From: Rhizophagus clarus
Lineage: Eukaryota > Glomeromycota > Glomeromycetes > Glomerales > Glomeraceae
Reading direction: 5' to 3'
Assembly (NCBI GenBank): GCA_015698045.1
Contig: BLAL01000338.1
Span: 806,001-870,000 of the forward strand
Length of the DNA: 64,000 bases
Shown: positions 1 to 10,189 of the stretch, piece by piece
How the letters are laid out: each line of letters opens with the position of its first letter
How positions within the stretch are numbered: position 1 is the stretch's first letter
Program-made: the position numbers and the translations under genes
The notes under the pieces: model-generated
What the model was told of the DNA's origin: nothing
What the model saw: the letters and a program-made list of their open reading frames with translations, nothing else
Databases searched by the model: none

Positions 1-239
1 TGGACTCCTTATGAGAACACGATTAGATCCAGTCGCAGGAGAACCTGTCTTAGATCCTAAGCTAACTTTGGTACGTTTAGAAGGTAGATCTTGATTCAAC
101 TTGTTAGGTTTATCTTGCCTATTGAAATTAGACCACTGACTACTCTTCCTTCATGTAATAAAAGATGGTATAGTATGGTAACATCAACTGAGTTTTGTTC
201 CATTCCAAAATGATTCCTTACTAATGATGTATTGTAAAT
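1..239 (-). pseudogene. 3' part of a retroelement-type ORF, cut off by the window edge
   Basis: Read on the minus strand, about 125 bases next to the window edge are open and encode a basic, Ser/Thr/Lys-rich tail (RQDKPNKLNQDLPSKRTK, then SKTGSPATGSNR). It resembles the low-complexity C-termini of the repeated ORF1-like proteins of Rhizophagus non-LTR retroelements. The segment is the continuation of the gene fragment at 6955-7090: the flanks of the CACTA element at 240-6954 join across the duplicated AAT so that ...SWEDL continues without a stop for about 19 residues. A stop and frame changes follow, so the copy is decayed. The retroelement assignment rests on composition and on memory of the family; the split itself is seen directly. 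Confidence 0.45.
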
Positions 240-639
240 CACTAGTCGAAAAAGGACAATTCAGCCTAAATTTGACCAGGTCTAATATAGGTCAAATGAC
301 AATCTAATCTATGTCAAATTGAGGCCAATTTTTTGGCGTATTTAGGGTGCTAATCGTTTAAATTCAGAAAGAAAATTCGATTATTATTTTACCTATATTA
401 GGACATTATTACATATTTATTCGACCCTAAAAAAACTACTGTATGTAATCCAAATATCATTAACAAATAGGTCAATTTAGTTCCAAATTTTATAGTTTAT
501 TAACATTTTATTAAAAGAATATTAAAAATTACATATATATTATATAAATTTCTATCTAATATTTATCTATATATTATCATCCATCTATTCCATCCATCCG
601 CCATCCATCCAACATCTATCCACCATCTATCCACAATAA

Positions 640-2660
640 AATCTACTAAATAGATGATTTACATAGCCTAAAGGAGAAGAAGTTTAAAATAAGAAACCTT
701 TCAAAACTCTCCTGGATTCCGTATTTCCAAGTCAGAATCAGGTTCTTAAAAATAAAAATAAAAAAATGGTAAATTGATATTTTTTAATAAGTTTTCGAAC
801 ATTTCAAAAACTTACCAGCATTCTATTTATAGTCCAAAATTGGGCCAGTTTACTAAAAGAAATAGAAAGGAAGAAAAAAATTAAAATAGGATTTTTTAAA
901 GTAAGTTCAAACTCAAAACTTTACCTGGGATTTTGGTATTCAATGCATATCTAAAAGATCAAGAATAACCTACAAAAGAAGCAAACGAACTGTTAGCAAC
1001 AATTCGTTAAAATAAAAACATCTGATTTTTTATTTACCAATATATAACCTATTGATATACTGGTTGCCTAAAAAGAAAAATAATAAAACATTAATAAGCA
1101 TTTTGTTAAAACAGATAAATTTAAAATGTTTTAAATCCACCAAAATTTCAAAGTTGCATTTGCGTCCTAAAGTCTGAAGAACAGTTCCCAAAAAAAAAAT
1201 TAATAGAATGAAATATACGTATCATTAAATTTTGGTAAAAAAAGAAAAATCTCACCAAAAATCTACTATCTCACGTGTCCAATATATCTATCCCCTACCT
1301 AAAAATCTTGAATTTGCATCCAATGAGAGTTGAAAGCAACCTAAAAAAAATAAAGAACGAATTCGTCAATTTGATAAAAATAAAAAATTGAAAACAATAA
1401 AAAAAAACTTACTGTAATTCTGCGTGTTTAAAGATCTAAAGAGCAAACTGCTAAAAAAAAGAAAAACCCTGAAAAAATTAGGTGTTTCAAAAAATTATAA
1501 TGCAAGAAAAAATCTACCCAACTCCATATTTATGAAGAGACAGCCTAAAAAAAAGAAATAAACGAAATGTTAACATTTCATTAAATAAATTGTAATTAAT
1601 AAAAAAAATCAATTCCAGCTTCCTTACCGAAAACTGAAAGACTAAACCTGCCTAAAAAAAAGAAAAATATTAAGTGTTTCATTATAGTAAATTATTACAA
1701 TAAATAAAATAAAATAAAGAAAGTCACTCACTGAATTTCAACGTATTCGATGACCTGGCTATTTATCTAAAAAAAGAAGTAAACCAAAATCTGAATTCTA
1801 TGTGTCTAGAACCATTTAAAAAAATTTATTAAAATCATAGTAATTTTTCAGAAATAACGAAAAAAATTCCACTATCTACATACCTTGATTCCAAAAGTCT
1901 GGTCGTAAATTTGTTTAGCAATCCTATAAGGAAAGTAAATTACAAAACCTTAGTTAACATTCTTAACGATAAATAAAATAAAATAAAATTTTGGAAATCT
2001 ATACCTTTGAAATTTATCCACAAAAATAATTCAAAACTTAGCTAGCCGGAAAATAAAAAAAATTTTTTTTTTTTAAAAGTTTCATTTTGAAGATTCCATT
2101 AATATTTATCAGATCAGAGTCATAATCCTATAGTGTTAAAGTAGTTCAAAAATGTTATAAAATACAGAACTGAAAGATCCGTCTAGAGAAAAAGAATGAT
2201 AACAAACCGTCAGCAGTTAAAAATAGTTCATTAAATAATAATAATAATAATAAAGAATGACACACTGAAACTTTTACATGTCTAAAAACTATTTTTTCAT
2301 TTATTTTCTTTTTGGTTCTTCGTTTAGATTTAATAAAAGAAAAATCAAAATGTTAATTTATGTTTTGTTACAAATTTTTTTTTATTTAAAAAAAGGGATT
2401 ACCTCTGAACTTCTTATCTAAAAAAAGAGAAATAACAAAACATTAGTAAACAAACGTTTTGTTAATATGAAAGAAAAAAAGATGAAGAAATGTTAATGGA
2501 CGTATTTTTTCATTAATTTTTTTGGTAATCGTTTGTTAAAATGATTAAAGAAAAAAAATAAACCTTTTGGGATGTCATGTCTAGAAACTGAAGGAGTCAT
2601 TTAAAAAAAAATCAAAACATTATAAAACATTTTGTTGAAATTTGAAAATTTTTTTTTTGA
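640..2660 (-). other. Micro-exon array A (minus strand), inside CACTA-1
   Basis: On the minus strand this stretch is a run of roughly fifteen or more exon-like segments of about 24-45 nt. Each is preceded by a polypyrimidine tract ending TTTTTTAG and followed by GTAAG, GTGAG or GTATG. Clear examples are bounded by acceptor/donor pairs near 836/795 (37 nt), 1300/1255 (43 nt), 1775/1730 (35 nt) and 1925/1882 (about 41 nt). Introns are short (about 60-90 nt), and several carry AAACATT...AATGTTT inverted repeats around an ACTAA-like branch point. Exon lengths are not multiples of three, so no frame can be assigned with confidence. No product is recognised. It could be a spliced non-coding transcript or a highly fragmented gene. 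Confidence 0.55.
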
Positions 2661-2768
2661 GTATTCTTTATAAAAGAGGTCTATTGTGGAAGAGGGAAGA
2701 AGGAAAAAAGGAAGAGGACACTGGTCGAATGAAAAAAAATCGGAATTTGCTTTATTTTAATATGCTCT

Positions 2769-2938
2769 TGCCAATTTTTATATAATTCTGCCAATTTTTA
2801 TATAATTCTGCCGATTTTTATGTAATTCTGCCGATTTTTATGTAATTCAGCCGATTTTTATATAATTCTGCCGATTTTATATAATTCTGCCAATTTTTAT
2901 ATAATTCTGCCAATTTTTATATAATTCTGCCAATTTTT
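2769..2938. repeat. 20-bp tandem repeat, 9 copies
   Basis: Nine near-identical units of TGCCAATTTTTATATAATTC, with G for A at the fifth or sixth position in the central units. They lie just inside the left end of the nested element. The core TGCCRATTTTT recurs in inverted orientation close to that element's right end. Confidence 0.9.
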
Positions 2939-3460
2939 CAATCAAAAATGATCGTCTTTAATTGGCTGACTATATAATTACATCATTTGTTTATTGATTT
3001 ATTGATAATTTTTTTTTATTTTTGCTTATTACATTTCATTTTTTTCCTTCTGCTCATTTACAAATAAAAAAAAGCAACCGTTAGAATGTATTTCTTTAAA
3101 TAAAAAAACAAACAAACAAAAAGTTGGTACACATCACTAAAATACTGTCATCCAAAGAAGCCGTATTTTTTTTTATTTAATCTAAAAAAATGAATTTTTT
3201 TTTATTTAACATAAAAATGAATTTTTTTTTAACTTTATTTAATTTAAAAAACGAATTTTTTTTTATTTAATTTTAAAAAAAATTTTTTAGCTTTATTGTA
3301 AAAACGGCGAGTTTCGTGTTAAAGAAACATTCTAATGTTTCTTTCTTTTCTCCATTTTTGTAAAATACAGCCTTGAAGATTTCGGAAAGGTGAATTGACA
3401 ATAGGTTTTATTATTAATGGTTTTAAAAACGTACCAATATCTCTTTTTTCTCTCCTTAGA

Positions 3461-4850
3461 CGATGGGCGTAATTAATGTAAGTTTCGAAATTTTCATTTT
3501 CGAAACTTTATTTTTTCTTTTTTTTTTTTAGGAGACGTTTTTACTAACATTTCCATCTTTTTTTTTGTAGCTATTGGTCTTCAATTCTTGAACGATGGCC
3601 GTGGGCGTAATGAATGTAAGTTTCAAAATTTTTGAAACTTTTTTCTTTTTTTTTTTAGAAAACGTTTTATTAACGTTTCCGTCTTTTTTTTGTAGCTTCC
3701 GGTCTTCAATTCTTGGACAATGGCCGTGGGCATAATGAATGTAAGTTTCGAAATTTTCGAAACTTTTTTTTCTTTGTTTTTTTTTAGAAGACGTTTTTAC
3801 TAACGTTTCCATCTTTTTTTTTAGTAGGTTCTGGTCTTTGATTCTTGGATGATGGCCGTAGGCGTAATGAATGTAAGTTTCAAAATTTTTAAAACTTTAT
3901 TTTTTCTTTTTTTTTTTAGGAAACGTTTTACTAACGTTTCTGTCTTTTTTTTTGTAGCTTCTGGTCTTCGATTCTTGGACGATGGCTGTGGGCGTAATGA
4001 ATATAAGTTTCAAAATTTTAGAAACTTTTTTTTCTTTGTTAGGAGACGTTTTTACTAACGTTTCCATCTTTTTTTTTTGTAGCTTCCGGTCTTCGATTCT
4101 TGGACGATGGCCATGGGCGTAATGAATGTAAGTTTTGAAATTTTCGAAACTTTTTTCTTTTTTTTTAGGAAACGTTTTACTAATGTTTCCGTCTTTTTTT
4201 TTGTAGCTTCTGGTCTTCGATTCTTGGATGATGGCCGTGGGCATAATGAATGTAAGTTTCAAAATTTTCGAAACTTTTTTTTTCTTTGTTTTTTTTAGGA
4301 AACGTTTTACTAACGTTTTCCGTCTTTTTTTTTGTAGCTTCTGGTCTTCGATTCTTGGACGATGGCCGTGAGCGTAATGAATGTAAGTTTCGAAATTTTT
4401 GAAAATTTTTTTTCTTTGTTTTTTTTAGGAGACGTTTTTACTAACGTTTCCATCTTTTTTTTTTAGTAGATTCTGGTCTTCGATTCTTGGACGATGGCCG
4501 TGGGCGTAATGAATGTAAGTTTCGAAATTTTTGAAACTTTATTTTTTCTTTTTTTTTTAGAAAACGTTTTACTAACATTTTCGTCTTTTTTTTTGTAGCT
4601 TCCAGTCTTCGATTCTTGGACGATGGCCATGGGCGTAATGAATGTAAGTTTTGAAATTTTAGAAACTTTTTTTTCTTTGTTTTTTTTAGAAGACGTTTTT
4701 ACTAATGTTTCCATCTTTTTTTTTTGTAGCTTCCGGTCTTCGATTCTTGGACGATGGCCATGGGCGTAATGAATGTAAGTTTCGAAATTTTCGAAACTTT
4801 ATTTTTTCTTTTTTTTTTAAAAAACGTTTTACTAACGAATCCATCTTTTT
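3461..4850 (+). other. Micro-exon array B: eleven 45-nt exon / ~85-nt intron units
   Basis: Eleven units of about 130 bp are repeated head to tail. Each holds a 45-nt exon-like segment ending GGGCGTAATGAAT, then a donor GTAAGTTT (positions 3478, 3616, 3741, 3873, 4128, 4252, 4383, 4515, 4643, 4775; the unit at 4003 has lost the G). The intron contains a palindrome (AAGTTTCGAAATTTTCGAAA), then GAAACGTTTTACTAACGTTT, in which the consensus branch point TACTAAC sits between inverted arms, then a T-tract and TGTAG or AGTAG. Because 45 is a multiple of three, splicing keeps frame. Two frames are open; the hydrophilic one gives the 15-residue repeat SGLRFLDDGRGRNES. One unit has TGA for CGA. The first exon (3461-3477) and a last one starting near 4859 differ. 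No signal peptide was found. Function is unknown; it may be non-coding. Confidence 0.65.
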
Positions 4851-4885
4851 TTTGCAGGTTCTGATCGAACGTTTTTAGTAATTGG

Positions 4886-5730
4886 GCTTCTTTACAAGTA
4901 TGTTTCTTTTTATTTCATTTTATTTTTTTTATGATCGATTACATTTCGTTATTTACTAACTTTTCTTTCATTTTTTCTTTTATCCCCTGTGTTTCTTTTC
5001 ATTTGTTTTCCATTCTTTTCGTCTCCCTTCAATTATTTTTGTATATTCACATTTCTCTTTCATTTTTTCCTCTTTTTTTTCTTTTTTTTTACGTTTTTCC
5101 TTCTATTTTTTTTTCGACTATTACGTTTAACCCTCCTTTTCATTTCATCACTTTACATTTGCCTTCATTTTGCTTTATTCCTTTACGTTTCATCTCCTTT
5201 TCATTCATCTCTTTACGTTCCTACTCTTTTCATTTTATTTTTTATCTTTTCCCTCCTTTTCATTTCACCCTTTACGCTTCCTTTTCTTTTCATTTCGTTC
5301 TTTTCCCTTTTCATTTCATTTTCTCTTTTTTTTGTTTTTTTACATTTCCTCCCTTTCTTTTTGTTCCTTTACGTTTCCCCCTCCTTCTTTTCGCTCCTTT
5401 ATATCTTCCTTCTCTCTTTTCGTTCCTTTATGTTTTCCTACTATTCTTTTTGTTTTTTTTTATATATTACACTATCCTTTTTTTCTTACATTTCCTTCTT
5501 CATTCCTTTCACTTTCTTTAACTTTGTATTCTTTTCGTTTTTTTTTTGTTTCCCCTTACTTCTTTTCATTTCCCTCCCTTTTCCGTTTCTTCTTCTTTTT
5601 CATTTCTTTTATTTCACTTTTTTTCTTTATTGTTATTCCTATTTTTTAACACATTTCTTTACTTTGATTCATTTTTTTTTATTTTCATTATAGATTTCTT
5701 TTTTTTTAGATTAATTTTCTATTAAAATAA
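4886..5730 (+). other. ~800-bp pyrimidine-rich tract
   Basis: The plus strand is almost purely C and T with scattered CATTT and ACGTT. It follows array B directly and ends near TTTCATTATAG and TTTTTTTAG. Long open frames across it, rich in Phe, Leu and Ser, come only from composition. It could act as one giant polypyrimidine intron closing the array. Matching tracts accompany arrays D and E. Confidence 0.6.
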
Positions 5731-5861
5731 ATTCTTATTTTTTAATTACTAATAAAATGTGTAAAATTTTTAAATTAAACTACTTTGAATAAAATTTTTT
5801 GAGAAAAAATAAATTTTTGCATGTGTCGTACTTCTTTAAATATAAAGAAAATAAATTGGTT

Positions 5862-6083
5862 GAATTTGCATGCACTATTTAAAATCAGAGTGCCGATTTG
5901 CATGCACTATTTAAAAATTGGAGTGCCGATTTGCATGCACTATTTAAAAATCGGAGTGCCGATTTGCATGCACTATTAAAAATTGGAGCCGATTTGCATG
6001 CACTATTTAAAAATTGGAGTGCCGATTTGCATGCACTATTTAAAAATCGGAGTGCCGATTTGCATGCACTATTTAAAAATCGG
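5862..6083. repeat. 33-bp tandem repeat, 7 copies
   Basis: Seven units of about 33 bp built on GATTTGCATGCACTATTTAA followed by AATCGGAGTGCC. One unit is short by several bases. GCATGC and TTTAAA are internal palindromes. The repeat lies near the right end of the nested CACTA-like element, and the degenerate TGCCGATTT copies that follow (6100-6220) belong to the same subterminal region. Confidence 0.9.
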
Positions 6084-6238
6084 AATGCTGATTTTTTGTG
6101 ACAAATCAGCAATGCCGTTTGTTACCTTTTCGCGCCAAAAAATCGGCAAAAATTTGCAACAAATCGGACAAAAATATCCAAAAATCAGACAAAAATCAGA
6201 CTGCCGATTTTTGGCGATTTTTTTTTATTTGACCTGTG

Positions 6239-6900
6239 GGATGAAGAGAAATGGAAAGGAAAAACAAAAAGTAAAGTTAAGAAAAAAGGAAAAAGTGAAT
6301 TAATGGGAAGGTTAAATGGAAGGTTGAGTAAAAGAAAGGTAAAGGAGGAAAGAAGAGATGATTATAATTTCGTTAAGCCTCAAGTTTAAAATTTGGGACA
6401 TTTATATTAACATGATGATTATGATATATTTAGTGTAGTAAAATAAGGTTAATTACCCGATATTGCTGATATCTAAATCGATCTAAGAGAAACTGAAAAA
6501 ATATCTAAAAAAAAAATAATGAAACTTTAGGAAACATTTCGTTAAAGAGTTTTTAACAGACAGAAGTATGGGAGAAATGGGAAAGAAAAAAAAAAATAAA
6601 GAAAATGAAAATGAAAAGAAAAAGACGAAAGTAAAGTGGAAGGATAAAGGATAAGAAAATGATGAAAATAGAGAAGGATGAAAAAGGAAGAAATGAGAGA
6701 AAGGCAAAGGATAGGAATGTTTTGTTAAAAGTTTAATTAACATAAACTTTTAACTGAACTATGGATGCTCAATTAATATAATACATATAACATTAAATTA
6801 TTTATATTCCAATTGACCATAATTTGACAATGTCAAATGACTGCCAAATGTATGTCTAATCATAAATCATTACTAATTGAGGTCAAATAATTTTAATTTT
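6239..6900. other. Purine-rich and AT-rich inner flank of CACTA-1
   Basis: This holds GA-rich DNA (6240-6360, 6540-6720) followed by AT-rich sequence leading into the right end of CACTA-1. I see no gene; the open frames follow the skewed composition. Confidence 0.6.
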
Positions 6901-6954
6901 GGTCAAATATAGGCTGAATTTCATCAAGGCCGAATATTCCTTTTTTGACTAGTA

Positions 6955-7090
6955 AATCCTCCCAACTTTTGAAGTAGGCAATCATCTTGTATGTACCATC
7001 TGGATTTTTAACTTCTTTAAAAGCTTTGATGTATAAGGAGTTAATAAAATTTGTTAGGTGTTTCTTAACTGCCAAAGCATCAGCTGTTAG
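6955..7090 (-). pseudogene. Fragment of a retroelement-type ORF, upstream side of the CACTA-1 insertion
   Basis: On the minus strand an open stretch reads ADALAVKKHLTNFINSLYIK, then a NPDGTYKMIAYFKSWEDL segment. It runs into the end of CACTA-1 and continues on the other side of the element (1-239). The style (K..F..VKNPDG.., Y.KSW) recalls the RRM-like ORF1 proteins of Rhizophagus non-LTR elements. Upstream (7090-7300) the frames are broken by stops and by a miniature element. The assignment is tentative. Confidence 0.4.
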
Positions 7091-7313
7091 AGACTCTAGA
7101 GGCCTTCAACAACTGCCTGGAATCTTTCTTTTTCTTTGCATTCTTTAAGGGATCAGGAAGCAGAAAACTATCAGACAACCACTAGTCCAAGAGAAGCTAT
7201 CCAAAGCCAATCACATTTCTAAATACTAAATTCATGCATAATCTCTAACTTACACCGAACAGCTTTATACTTCTTCTGCTTCTTAACTATCACAGAGATT
7301 ACGTTACTCCAAT

Positions 7314-7548
7314 CCCTATAAAAAAAATATATACTTAAAATATATGTATGCACTTTTAAAATGTACTTAAAATATACTTAATGTACTTAAAATGTACTTA
7401 AAATTTTTAAAATATACTTAAATTATACCTAAAATTGCAATTTTAAGTACATTTTAAAAATTTTAAGTGTATTTCAAATACATTTTAAATATATTTTAAG
7501 ATTTAAGTATATTTTTAGTATATTTTAAAGAAATTTTTTTTCATAGGG
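7314..7548. mobile_element. AT-rich fold-back miniature element
   Basis: It starts CCCTATAAAAAAAATATATA and ends in a near inverted copy (TTTTTTTTCATAGGG). The interior consists of inverted runs of TACTTAAAAT and ATTTTAAGTA, so the whole element could fold on itself. The tip CCCTATAAAAAA is shared with the element at 63301-63950. I could not identify a target duplication. Confidence 0.6.
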
Positions 7549-7649
7549 CAAGCCTTTAGATAATCAAGTATAGTAATATTCTTTCACTTGGTAGGGACAT
7601 CATAAATAAGGATATCACAAATGAATTGACCTAAACTTGTTTTAAGGTA

Positions 7650-8335
7650 ATAGGCTGTTAGTTTTATCATTCTTTGTTCTGGATACAAAGGGCTTAGCCG
7701 TAGGTTTTAAAGAAGAACTGGAAGCAGATTGAAGTATAACTTATGGCTGAGGTATTACAACAGGTTTAGGGATTGGTGTGAGTATGACAGGAATAACTTG
7801 TTCTACAACCTTAGCCTTTTATTTATCTTGCTTCTGAGATGTTTCATCTTCATTCTGATTGGTACTTGTTGATGCAGCACTGGATTGTGATTGGTGTTCT
7901 TTATTTATAGATATTTTCATATCCATAAATTCATCTAATAAGCGGTTAGAATCATATGAGTCATCCAGTATATCCTTAAGTAATCCATCATCCTTATACA
8001 AAACTGCGGCAGTTTTAAAAGCATCTTTATGTACAAGGAAGGTGGCCCTGTAAAGAAAATAGAGAAGGTTTTAATTATATTTCCATTTGTCTGCTATCTT
8101 ATTAAGACGTTCTTTTACTATGTCTGGTACGAAATGTTCTAAGTAGCTTTGGTACTCCTCTTTGCTCATGTCCTTGGCAAATAGTGAAGAGTGTTTTAGC
8201 GCTCACTTAAATTCTTCATTGTCCAGTATTAAGTAGAAAGTAGGTAAAAAGTTGTCCATTAATGTAACTCATTAGACTTGTTCATAAATGGCATTAAAGT
8301 CTGTATTTTCGTTGACTGTAAATTCTAAAGTCATA
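7650..8335 (-). pseudogene. N-terminal part of a decayed retroelement-type gene
   Basis: On the minus strand, starting at the ATG near 8331, frames encode MTLEFTVNENTDFNAIYEQV (stop), then after a shift a helical segment (LPTFYLILDNEEFK, AKDMSKEEYQSYLEHFV), a probable intron ending CTTTACAG near 8047, and ATFLVHKDAFKTAAVLYKDD followed by a Ser/Gln/Asn-rich stretch ending at 7819. Stops and frameshifts separate the blocks. It lies upstream of, and in the same orientation as, the fragments at 6955-7090 and 1-239, so I read the three as one decayed gene. The product class (ORF1-like) is inferred. Confidence 0.4.
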
Positions 8336-8715
8336 TTCGTTCCACTATGTATAGTTTTTGAAAAAATAAAAAAAATATTTTTTGTTATGTTGTGAACTGC
8401 ATGGAGTGAAAAAGAGTTTTTGTGTAAATTATATAATAAAATACAGTAAAATATGAAATTTCATTATTTTCAAAGGCTAAAATCAGGTCTGCATATATAG
8501 TAAACTCTTTTTTTTACATATGAATGAATGATTTTTTTTCATTTTCTTGATCTTTGAGTCTTGTTTTATTTATTATGTGTCTTTTATTTAAAGTTAGTAT
8601 ATAATCTATGAGATTTTCTTTTTAGAATTTTGGTATTTATTGCAAATTTGTTAAATTTAACCCTTTTTTTATATATAAAATAGTGCTGATCTTAACTGAA
8701 TAGGCAATTAATCAT

Positions 8716-8775
8716 GTTATTAACAAACATCCTTAAAGATTTATTAAAAGGAATCCAGATCTACAACTTTAAAAT
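8716..8775 (+). pseudogene. 5' fragment of a Sel1-type gene
   Basis: ATGTTATTAACAAACATCCT and the next ~25 bases nearly match the start of the intact Sel1-repeat gene at 28822 (MLLT.ILKDLLKG in both). The similarity stops after about 14 codons and the frame closes shortly afterwards. This looks like a truncated duplicate or the remnant left by an insertion. Confidence 0.5.
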
Positions 8776-10180
8776 ATGAAAAATTTTGAGTTACATTATG
8801 AGTATTTGTATATTGTTTAACTTTAATAACATAAATGATTTTTTTTTTCATTTAAAAAAACAAAAAATAAAGAAACAAAAAACTCATTTACAAAAGAAAA
8901 AAAGGAAATAAATTAACAAAAAAGTAATTTATTTTTTTTATCAATTATTATTTTAAAAATAATTTTGTGTAATTATAATTAATTATAATATTATTTTCAA
9001 ATACAGTCATCCCTCTCTACAGTAAACCTTGATATCTCTTCATTTATAATGCAGGCAAATTTATCTGCAAAGTTTTTAAATTTAAATTATTGTATAAATG
9101 GATGTATTAAATATAATAAATTTATTAGAATATAGCATTATGGTCTTTTATCTATAATTTAAATTAAATTGGCTACAAAATTCAGCATATTAAAATTTTT
9201 ATGTAATATGCAAATCATTTGAATCCATAAAGTACCTTGCAGGCAAATTTTCCTGCAAAATTTCTAAGCAAAATTTATAGGCATTCAATGATCATAAAAA
9301 GATAAAATATAGCTCATTGGAATCGTCTCATCAAGATGAATATAATGGTAGTAACTATAGGTCTTTAGGCGAGATGTATCAGTTAAAAAATAGTTTTTTA
9401 AATGCTTTATTATAAGAATGTTGATCTGTTGGCATTTTTCCAATTTGTGATTGATCTACTATACCTAGAAATATGTGATTATTACCATTGGATTCATTTC
9501 AATAAGACGAATTTGATGAGCTGTATTTCATTTTTCTGTGATTACTGAATATAAAGTAGGTTATTAAAAATGGATTTTTTAATTTTTTTACTATCTATCT
9601 AAGTTAAATATTTATTAGTGAAATCAAAAATAATAATAGTAAAAATTGTATAAAATTGATTATTTTACAAACTTCTTTAATGATATAGACAGCTAAAACT
9701 CATTTAAAAAGAAGTTTACAAGTTTAAAGGTAAAAATTATAAGTTTGTAAATAATAGTACTACTTTGGCCTATAGCAAACTTCTATTTATAACTATTTAG
9801 TTGCAAAAAAAAATATTATGGAAAAAGTCTAAAACTAGAGCTACTTTATGGAATCCTATCAATATAAAAAATATGTTAATGATATTTTTAACATATATCA
9901 GACATATGATATTTGCATTTCTGTTATCTCTCTTATAACTATATGTTTACAATATGCTGAAAATATTCTAATTTTATATAGCTACCATATATCGAAAATA
10001 TAATGGAAATATAATTTAAAAATTTAATTTTATATTGCTGCCACATATCAAAAATATATTGTACATATAATAGCAATAATAAAATAAAATATGTTAAAAA
10101 TATATTGTAATATTTCTTTTAGTAAATTATAGCACTTTTAATTTCAATAAAAATTTGTGACAAGACTTAATTTTTAGCAA
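8776..10180. other. AT-rich repeat DNA, no gene seen
   Basis: No coding region was found. The stretch contains two copies of a short palindromic motif built on TGCAGGCAAATTTNCCTGCA (9051-9070 and 9238-9257), an imperfect inverted repeat pairing 9290-9370 with 9460-9545, and AT-rich inverted segments (9870-10120). It is probably composed of old miniature elements. Confidence 0.5.
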
Positions 10181-10189
10181 TTTTTTTTT

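Larger units (their letters stand above)
2719..6238. mobile_element. Nested CACTA-like element with CACTG/CACAG ends
   Basis: The left end reads CACTGGTCGAATGAAAAAAA and the right end, on the minus strand, reads CACAGGTCAAATAAAAAAAA. Both then run into copies of TGCCGATTTTT. The trinucleotide GGA is present immediately outside both ends (2716-2718 and 6239-6241), matching the 3-bp duplication of CACTA elements. The interior, left to right, is a 20-bp tandem repeat built on TGCCRATTTTT, a plus-strand micro-exon array, an 800-bp pyrimidine-rich tract, and a 33-bp tandem repeat that also contains TGCCGATTT. The TGCCGATTT repeats on both flanks look like subterminal repeats such as CACTA transposition proteins bind, which is inference. 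No transposase is visible. Confidence 0.7.
240..6954. mobile_element. Non-autonomous CACTA-family DNA transposon (CACTA-1)
   Basis: The left end starts CACTAGTCGAAAAAGGACAA. The right end, on the minus strand, starts TACTAGTCAAAAAAGGAATA, where the outermost C has become T. The trinucleotide AAT lies directly outside both ends, the 3-bp duplication expected of the CACTA (En/Spm) superfamily. About 200 bp inside the left end match the right end of the CACTA element at 42414-49536, and the right end matches that element's left end, so both belong to one family and lie in opposite orientation. No transposase is visible inside. The cargo is a minus-strand micro-exon array (640-2660), a nested element (2719-6238) and purine-rich DNA. 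Without the nested element it is about 3.2 kb. Confidence 0.85.

Noticed and set aside
3528-4714. Minus-strand frames with repeated TFITPTAIVQESKTRSYKKK
   Set aside because: They are the reverse shadow of array B; the splice signals and palindromes run on the plus strand.
4931-5693. Long Phe/Leu/Ser-rich frames that look like membrane proteins
   Set aside because: They are open in several frames at once because the DNA is a pyrimidine-rich tract; no start context or homology-like pattern.
5862-6083. Regular 33-bp repeats resembling a CRISPR array
   Set aside because: There are no unique spacers between the repeats, the units abut directly, and the genome is eukaryotic.
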